From Lepeophtheirus salmonis (Eukaryota; Arthropoda; Copepoda; Siphonostomatoida; Caligidae), in assembly GCF_016086655.4 (NCBI RefSeq), contig NC_052136.2, positions 56,536,492-56,600,491 on the forward strand: DNA of 64,000 nt. Direction: 5' to 3'. A model generated the notes under the pieces. It did no database searches, was not told the DNA's origin, and worked only from the letters and a program-made list of their open reading frames with translations. Shown here one piece after another: positions 55,913-64,000 of the stretch; positions within the stretch are counted from its first letter, which is position 1, and each line of letters begins with the position of its first letter. A program made the translations under genes and the position numbers.

Positions 55913-56389
55913 TAGATATTAACAATAACTGAAATATTGGAATGATGAAACAGCTGGAATTTATTGTGCCATTACTCATAGTCAATATGTGTATTCAACT
56001 TAAATAAATTTATATAATTTTGTATGCATACATAAACGACATCAAGTTCTTTTGAATATACACATTATACATACATAAATAATTACGAAGAATTCAAATG
56101 AAAACCAGTGAATTGAATATTTAATTAGAAAATGATAATGTTTTGGTGTGTACAAAATAAAATTAATAATGTTGTCAGAAGTAATACATTTTTTTCTTAT
56201 AAACAATATCATTTGACAAAGAAATAGTAACTCAGTCTTGAACAGTTATACAGTAGTTTTTAAGAAAAATCATACATATCATATCAAATCTATAATTACA
56301 CCAAAATTACAAACTTATTCAATTTCAAAACTATTACAAACTAATATGGGAATGTAGGACAATGTGATTCATATTTTCAGGTCCAATAA

Positions 56390-56572
56390 TATTGATGTAG
56401 GTTGAGTGATTGAAATTAATTAATATTCCGATATATTAAAGCATAGTAAATAGTCAAAAACAAAACAAACATGAGATTACGTAGAAGTCAAGAAAATGAC
56501 ACTTGATCAATTTTAAAATTCAAAGTGTTCAGAATTTAATGGATCTCCAGGTATTAGACTGTTTCGCTTTCT
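56390..56572 (+). mobile_element. Shorter family C MITE
   Basis: Reverse-orientation relative of 30430-30830: GTTGAGTGATTGAAATTAAT, ATATTAAAGCATAGTAAAT and AAGAAAATGACACTTGA are retained, then TTTTAAAATTCAAAGTGTTC and ATCTCCAGGTA at the end. Only about 180 bp. Confidence 0.55.
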
Positions 56573-57039
56573 TGGAAATAATTTTTCCTCCTGCATATAT
56601 AAATTTTTGAGCAATTGTTTAAAAAGGATTTTTCGGTCAAAATTTGAAATTTTAAGCCATTGAGTAAAATAATGAAATTCTTATATTTTTTAGCTTTTGA
56701 TTTATCAATCAAAAATATTGTGCAAATTGTTTTCAAGAATATAAGGCATTTCAGATATCCTTCATAATTTGTTGTTTCCCCGTATTATCAAAGACTAGCA
56801 AAGGTTTACCCAGCATTGCGGGGGCCCTATGAGCGAGTGGAAATCACATTGACAATGGTCAATGCAATTTTCTTAATGTTTAGAGCCCCTTCAGTGTTGG
56901 TGAGTGTTAGGGTATTCCATGATGCATTATAATTTAGAGCCTGTATATTATATTAAATGTATTATTAGGAATTAAAAAAAAAAATTTTGAACTTCAAATA
57001 ACATTCATGCATATATGCTTAAAAAAACTTGTCCATCTT

Positions 57040-57500
57040 TTATTTTTGTTAAAAATTGCTATATCAAAATTTGTGAAGATAATTACAAAAGCTATATTGC
57101 ACAAGTTTTGCCAATTTTTTTACAATGAAATGCTCTGGAAATTGAAAATACTTTACTTTTGTTATGATGAGGCTTATTTTTTTATGTCCAAAAAGCATCG
57201 TTTTAAAGTATTTCTTTTAAAAATTGAAAATTGATGGCTTATGAAAAAATTGAAAAATGATTCAATAAATGACAGATATTTCAGTTAAACACCAATATTT
57301 ATGTGTCAAATTTATATGCTAACGAATTTCCAAACAAATTTCTACAAACTTTATTTATTTGTAAATTCAATATTCAATCATTTTCAACCATTTTTTTTTT
57401 TTTTGCAACTGAGAAAAAAACAAAAACATAAATTTTTACCGATTTATTTTTTTGTACATAACTCTTATGATTTTGAATAAATTTAGAATACGTTATTACT
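57040..57500. repeat. Unclassified dispersed repeat, copy 2 of a pair
   Basis: Partner of 12990-13440. Preceded at 56806 by the short motif TTTACCCAGCATTGC. The 75-codon frame at 57007 is a by-product of A/T-rich sequence. Confidence 0.6.
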
Positions 57501-57559
57501 TGCTCAGTTGAATATTTTCCAATCATAAATTAAATATGATAAAAAAATATATAAGGTAC

Positions 57560-58610
57560 AGTTTTTGATTTATAGCGTCATATTTGGAAAGATTCAAGGG
57601 GCAAAACAATGCACAATTTAGATAATTCAGTCACTTTTTTGATACCTCTCTGAAAAGTCTGGTGTGAAAGCCCATGATCTCTTGCATGATCCCTCATGAA
57701 CATTGTAACGCATTGATCATGACGTTTCATTAGATCAGCTATAATCAGCGGTGACAAGAGAGGAAGGTGATAATGATATAACCATGTCGATGAATTTCCT
57801 TGCCAACGACTACTCTTTTGCTCCTATAAAGTACAACCTAGGATTAGTTTCTTTCACAAGTACCCCATACCCCCTTCTCACTGAGGGCATGAAAGCCAGA
57901 AGGCTGGAGAGGTGAAAGAAAGTCCTCATATGGATCAAGGCAAATGGGTCAATAGTGAAAATTTCCTCAGACAAGAAAATTTCACTGTTGATTAATTCTA
58001 CAACAGCTGAAACGACCGCTGGCTTGCATATACAAAAGAACAGGTCCAAAGGGCTTACCACACCAAATATCTGTTCCAAAAAATGGTCCTCAGTGTTGTG
58101 GTCTCTCATAGAAAGAAGATGCCCTTGTTCTTTTTCAAGGCTGGACAGAAAATCGGCAAGGTGACCTACTATAGGGTGCTTAGGTACACCATCCTGAAAT
58201 GGCTGAAGACCATCTACATAGAGGATAACTACATGTAGACAACAGATGGTGCCCCTCACACAAGTGTGCCAAATGCCAAAAGTTATGCACTGATAGCATG
58301 ACTTGATTCTGGTCCGAAGAGAAGTGGCCTCTTCCTCACAAGATTCGAACCCACTGGAATTTTCTATATATGGCACTTTGGAAAAGGAAATCAACAGGAT
58401 CTCATACCCAAATGAGACTCATTGAAGCCCCCATAGCGGCTACATGGAACAACTTGTGAGAAGATTTTGTCATCAACTTCTGCATGGCCTTCGGGTGGCG
58501 TGAAAATGCTGTGATAATGAAGGTGGGCATATTGAGTGAAAAAAGTTTTGTAGAAACCTTATCTCCATGATTGGTTAATATTATATTTTTGCCATTATTT
58601 TTTTTAATCA
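57560..58610 (+). pseudogene. Degenerate mariner transposase, most of catalytic domain
   Basis: Frames in order: MKARRLERSKKVLIWIKANG, KIFSDKKI, YNSXNDRWLAYTKEQV-like, KMVLSVVVSHRKKMPLFFF, RVLRYTILKWLKTIYI, RQQMVPLTQV (where an active enzyme has QDGAPAHT), SSSQDSNPLEFSIYGTLEKE and AATWNNLXEDFVINFCMAF. Multiple shifts. The 194-codon minus-strand frame at 57810-58394 is antisense to this copy. Confidence 0.8.
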
Positions 58611-58860
58611 AATTATTGATGTATTTCTAAATCCATCTCTTAAGTCCACGTTTTGCTTCCCTATCCTGTAAATATATAGGTAAATACAGTTTGGGGGACA
58701 ATGGTTATAAAGGATGGAAAATGGGGGGAAATGATTGATTTGTTCGTATTGCAATTATATATTTATATGTAAATGAAATGGGTGAATAATCAGTTTTTCT
58801 ATTTATATGATAAATTAATCAAAAAGGGTTACTTAATCTTGACAGTACATGTATGTAATA

Positions 58861-59750
58861 TTAGGTTGGGGAAAAAGTAATTTTTGCATTTATTTTCTTA
58901 AAACTTTGCATATTTTGAACACTTATTGGTCAAGTTCGATCATACGATAAGATGTTGTAAATGTGTAATTGTATACTACAAATGCTTCTTCGACAGTATG
59001 CTGCATGGCTAGTTCCTTCATGAGTTACGGATGCATCAAAGTAAGGAATTCGCAATATTTTAAAATTTTACTTCCTGAAAGAGAAAAGCGCCTTGAAAAA
59101 TAGATTGAGTTAATGTCAAGCGACAGAAATCCTGGTCGAAAGCTAACAAAGCAGCCCAGACCGTGGCCAAGGCAGGATTGAGTGACAGGAAAGCTTAGCT
59201 GTATGTTTGGTGGGATTGGCAGTGAATAATATAGTATGAGCTGCTACCCTATGGCAAGATGGATCAATTCTGCCATCTACTGTGAGCATCTTGATCGCTT
59301 AAAGCTGGCGATTTGACAGAAGTGGCCAGCATTTTTGAACGGGAGAGGAATTGTGTTTCATCAAGACAACAAAAGGCTACGCACATCTTTGATGACGCTC
59401 AGAAGCTCCGGGAGTTCGAATGGGAAGTTTTTATGCATCCACCCTACAGTCCAGACCTGGCACAAAGTGACTACCACCTGTTCCTGTCTATGTCCAACAC
59501 GCTTGGAGGTAAAAATTTGGCCTCAATTGAAGCCTATGAAAATTGGTTCCCCAACTTTTTTTGCAACTAGGGACAGGGGCTTATACAAGAAGGGCCCCCA
59601 AGCACCAAATCCATTACGGATGATTTTTGGATCATATTGAGTTGGATTATCCATGGAACGGGAGAACGGGGTATACTTGGCTGATGTTAAGTGACTGTAA
59701 CGCGCTTCTTATAAAGCTAAAAATACGAAATTACTATTTCCCCCCCCTAA
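58861..59750 (+). mobile_element. SETMAR-type mariner with both ends, internally deleted
   Basis: Left TTAGGTTGGGGAAAAAGTAA and right, on the opposite strand, TTAGGGGGGGAAATAGTAAT are the terminal repeats. The inside has TVAKAGLSDRKA, YVWWDWQ, YYELLPYG, LDRLKLAI, RGIVFHQDN, FEWEVFMHPPYSPDLAQSDY and LFLSMSNTLGGKNLASIEAY. The DNA-binding N-terminus is mostly deleted and stops interrupt the frame. The HQDN and QSDY catalytic Asp blocks are readable. 890 bp in all. Confidence 0.82.
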
Positions 59751-62700
59751 AATATCAAATAATCAACCTTTATGTATTTTTCTCAAATGGCTTGGCAATA
59801 AATACAAACGAGTAAGAATATAAAGAAAGTATTATGTTGACCTAAACTTCTTCTTATTCTGACATCAACATGATATTGAATAAACTTTTAAGGTTTGGAA
59901 ATATCTTAAATAAAACCTCCAGTACAATCATTATAATATTGAAATATGAGAAATGTTAATTTAAGTTAAAGCCTTTATAAAGTTACCAAATATTCTAATT
60001 AAATGAGGTTTTCTCGAAAGTTTTCCAAACTTGCTTCAATGAAAAAAAGCGCAAAAAAAGTTGCAACACAAGAATTATCCTTGGCATAAAACTGACTCAA
60101 ACAACTAAAAATTAATATTTAAAATATGGAATAAAAGCTGGAAAGATCAAAAGTTATTATGAACACTTTTGATGAAATAATTTTTATTTTGTAGAGTCAA
60201 ATACTCTTTGGGACACTCCAAGATTGAAAATTAGATATGTATGATAATTCCTCACAATATAAATACTCATTGATTTTAGGTAGTTACATTATTGCAGTCA
60301 TTTTGTAATCAATTCTTAAAGATAAGGAGAGCGTTTTACCTAGACGTATATTTCTGATTGGATAATAATTAAATAAGACCAATGGTTATCACTCAATGAT
60401 TTTGTCTCATACAAAAACCATGCTGTGTATTAATAAACTAAATATAAGTATTTGATTACTTGAGGGATTAATATTATATAATTTAGTGTCAACTGTGACA
60501 GGTTAACTTTATAATGTACATATATAAACTTGAAAATAAATAAAAACAAAAGGGAAAAATATATTTATTGAAAGAAATATAGTATATATTCCCCAATAAT
60601 AGCTGATCAGAATTTATCCGATAAGAAAAAGAAAGAAAAAATTCGTCATTCTATATATTTTCTATTGAATAAACGTATATTTAGGTACAGCCCTGCACAC
60701 CTCTCCTGAAAACCAAACACCAGCCCTTAAAAAAATATTTTGAGTAATTTTTATCAATTATTTTTTTGTCAAAAATTATGCCGAAAAAGTTGAATCAATT
60801 ATGTTTTATTGTCAATAGTTTTGACAAAAGAAAGTTACTTTTACAATTTAACTATAACCAGTTCTAAAAACCGGATATCATATGGGTTTCAGATCCATTT
60901 TTAGACGTAAGTGTTCTCAGCATGTATACTAAACTTGCTTCAAGGCAGGTGTGTCCGAAGATAAATTCGTATTTTATTATTATGATATACTTTTAGTATG
61001 AATAAACCTGTCATAACAAGATGCTCCAATGATAATTTATTTAACAAATCCATGAGATATATTTTAAAGAAAAGGTAATAATTTAATCAGAAGAATGATT
61101 TTTGGATTGAAGATAGTTATATTTCCCCAACAAGGCTGGCCATTTATATATTTTTTTGGTTAGCCATATGAAAAAATTCATAGCTCATAAAAATAAACTA
61201 CCTTTTTACTTGGTACACATAACTGTATACGGAAATATTTGATTGGCCTGGATTCGAATTGAAACCCCTATACAGTACCTTTTTGTCCAATCAGAAGGAA
61301 GGACATAAAGTGATTTATATAATATGATTAAATAGATAGGTTGATTCTAGGATTGACATTGTGTTCAATAATTCAGTTTCTATTCGACGTATTAGATGTT
61401 AACACTCATTTATACTCGTGATTTAAACCCAAAATTTCATGTGTATATGCGGTATTTAAGGTATGCCATTACGTAGCTAAACGAGCTAGATGCAGGCCAA
61501 CCTGGAAAAATCCGACTGGTTTTTTACTAGCCACAAGTTAGCTTGTCTGTATACCCCTGCAATGTACATACAATAGTTTGATCCGTAGACACCCTGTTAG
61601 ATTCTTAAGTAACATTTTCTCTAAAATTTGGACGTTATATTGCTACAATTTGACATGTTTTTTGTAATAAAAGTATAATATGAAGAATATATTAATGAAA
61701 ACGATATACGGATAATAATCAAGTCATTAATCTCTAGATACCTGGAATAAAAATCGCATTTTTCCTTATTACAAATGAGTCATTTTTATATATATGATAC
61801 ACCTGATATGTATTTATGATATATCAGAATTAATGTGTCATATTAAGTGTTTAGTACGTAAATATACGCTTTGGTTTTTTGAAGCATTTTATGGTCCTCA
61901 ATTTTCGTTTGCATATACTATATTTTTTTTTTACTAACAGTTATCACAATGAAATAAAATATAATGAAAAACTTCTTTAAATTTTTTTCTCCATTTATTT
62001 ATCTCCGATAAAACATTTTTTTTGCCTTGACAACTCCTCCATTCTTCACAGGTTGAAAACTGGTCTAGAACATGATCCTGACTACATATATAGAGTAGAT
62101 TAAACTTTCTGTCTCAAAGTGGAATATGGATTATTCTAGCGCAAATAAAAATGATAAATATACCTATGCATGCCATGTCTATCAAGTGTATATAGTATGC
62201 ACATATTTTGACATGCCCTTTAATATTGGGAAAACATCATATTTTGTAATTGTAAACTTACGGATATATGGGCAAAGTCTTAGTTTCATGCATTATCTAC
62301 TTACAAGTGTTTACTAATAGCCCATGGGAGGCCTAGATAATGGATTTATGTATACATGTATACGTGCATAAATAATCATGTTCTTTGTCTTTCTATATAC
62401 AAGACTATTAAAAATGTACTTACATTGAATGTAGTATACAATTATAAACAAAAGCCCAAATAATCACATAATTTCACACTTCAGTGATGAGAATAGAAGC
62501 CTTTATTCGTATGTTGATATGAACTTATGCTAAAGAAGGAATTAACTTGAATGACAAGTATATGTTTTAAAATACATAGATTCAATATAGGTATAATCGA
62601 TTTGATTATTACTCATCAATGGTACAAGGACATTTCAGGAATTTAAGTTGATGTAGTATATCGTTAACCTCTTTCAAACTCTTCTTTAATTCTAAGGGAT

Positions 62701-63479
62701 TCAAAATAAAATCACTTGCAACAGCTAAATTTCCAATCAAACCTGACAAAAAATAAACAGCTCTTAAGGTCATACATCCATGTTTCCTTTTCTACTTATT
62801 TTCTATTCTTACAATTACAATAATACGTTGATTTGATAACATATTAAGGTAACAAATAGTGATGAAGAAATAAACAAATCATTGGGCCCATCAAGCTACT
62901 ATATATGTGAGATGGGCTGGGGGACTGATTGCTTGTTGTCAAATTTGTTGAAAAGAAAACGTTTGTTTATATTTTTTCTTCTCTCACAACTTTGATGATT
63001 TTAATTATCTGTATTCAAAATTTTGTCTGTTTGAAGTTTTTTTTATCAAATTGTTCAAAAAAGTCATTTTTCTTTTCTAAAAAAGGGTTATTCGCTGAAA
63101 TCATGTCGTCTCTTCCAAAAAATGATAACGGGATTGAATCGGGAGACAAAACTTGCTGTAGTATTTAATGACGGTTTATCACTGTTATTAACAAAGGAAC
63201 AAACTTAGAATTACCGAACGTGGGGATCTACGTCTTCTTCTTAGTGAGTTTCAACCTGATGTGGATAAACTAATATCCTTACACCAAGTACACCCATCCC
63301 ATTAAATGAAAAACAGTAATTTTTGTTTAAAAGAATATGAAGCGGAAAATTAAAAAAAAAAAAAAAATGATTGAAAAAATGATTTAAAAAAGAATCATAT
63401 GTAATTAAGAGAAATTTTTATAGTAGTAAAAAAAAAATTATAGGATTTCTTTTCTAAAAGGTCATTCGATGTGTGAGAA
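59751..63479. other. Intergenic, no gene seen
   Basis: The longest quiet stretch in the window. No transposase motifs or TIRs. The 79-codon frame at 62929-63168 is Phe/Lys-rich and starts with a possible membrane segment, but has no supporting signal. Confidence 0.45.
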
Positions 63480-63564
63480 ATAATCAAGCCCCCCAAAATG
63501 TCTATGGGAGGGGGCGCTACAAGTTTATATGGGGCGCCAGCATGAAAAAGTTTGGGAAACCCTG
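63480..63564 (-). mobile_element. hAT-like terminal fragment
   Basis: Read on the minus strand it starts CAGGGTTTCCCAAACTTTTT followed by CATGCTGGCGCCCC, typical of hAT-type ends. The other end is not visible, so this is a terminal fragment. Confidence 0.45.
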
Positions 63565-63819
63565 CTCTAAATGAAGAATTATTGCCTATTTTTGCTGTAA
63601 AATGTTTTCAAAATCTATAATAAAATATCAATTTAAATATATATTTATAATATTGTTCCTGCACTGATGCTATTGGAAACTTAGAATGTTCTCTTTATAG
63701 CAGAAATTTATTTTCAACTCCAAAATCATATAACAGGCAGCTGATATTAAGAGGGGTCTTAATTTAGATGTACCATATGTATCGCTCTCGCTTGTTCTTA
63801 GTGCAATTTTTTTCAATGC

Positions 63820-64000
63820 CAGGGGTGGGCAACCTATGCTTCCACGTGCTCCTGCTGGCACGTGGAGGTATATTCAGTGGCACGCGCAGATTAGAATATA
63901 TTCCTGTAGTTTGTGTATGTATTTTACCATTATTGTTGATAGAGGCACACTCATTGATCGGAAATGTTGAAGTTGGCACTCCATGTCTCAAAGTTCACCT
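63820..64000 (+). mobile_element. 5' end of a hAT-type element, runs off the window
   Basis: Begins with CAGGGGTGGGCAACC, the canonical hAT terminal motif, followed by subterminal short inverted GGCACGTGGAG/CCACGTGC words. No transposase is within the window. Confidence 0.65.

Noticed and set aside
57810..58394. 194-codon open frame on the minus strand, the longest in the window
   Set aside because: It is antisense to a degenerate mariner transposase that reads clearly on the plus strand, and its own translation shows no recognisable domain.
1..64000. CRISPR array, bacterial operon or viral insertion
   Set aside because: No regularly spaced identical repeats, no gene clusters, and no viral protein motifs were seen on either strand.

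Overview
This is eukaryotic, very AT-rich (roughly 70% A+T) intron and intergenic DNA from an arthropod. It has spliced GT-AG exons, no operons and many degenerate mariner/Tc1 transposons. The transposon families and the predicted gene resemble what I know of caligid copepods (salmon louse, Lepeophtheirus-type). That assignment is an inference from memory and was not checked by search.

Only one host protein-coding gene can be supported. It is a plus-strand, ten-coding-exon gene (31,673-49,219) for a predicted 716-residue apical extracellular-matrix type protein. In order it has a signal peptide, a low-complexity N-terminal region, a complete ZP (zona pellucida) domain with 11 cysteines, a furin-like RRKR site, one transmembrane helix and a short cytoplasmic tail. 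All nine junctions keep the reading frame. Two introns are only 54-56 bp, while others reach 2.4-7.4 kb and are filled with transposon debris.

Left of the gene (1-31.6 kb) there are only repeats: at least eight degenerate mariner pieces (3.5, 6.3, 6.7, 8.9, 19.9, 23.1, 23.5 and 27.3 kb), several non-autonomous terminal-inverted-repeat (TIR) families, two unclassified dispersed repeats and a coding-like relic of unknown origin at 24.2-25.2 kb. Right of the gene (49.5-64 kb) there is a processed peroxiredoxin pseudogene inserted into a long-TIR element, then a cluster of mariner copies (51.1-53.4, 55.1-55.9 and 57.6-59.8 kb), a quiet AT-rich stretch, and the beginning of a hAT element running off the right edge.

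Recurrent non-autonomous families are: (1) a foldback-like element with about 165-bp TIRs, at least eight copies; (2) an element with TIR GGGGCGTCCGCAGG and a degenerate A/T-rich internal repeat, five copies plus fragments, one ending about 75 bp before the first coding exon of the ZP gene; (3) TAGTGTTG-ended elements, one with an internal array of about 31-bp units; (4) internally deleted mariner derivatives. I saw no tRNA, rRNA or CRISPR array and no new multi-gene system. The points most worth checking are the ZP gene model, the peroxiredoxin retrocopy with its visible 10-bp target-site duplication, the TIR families, and a perfect 23-bp hairpin in intron 8.
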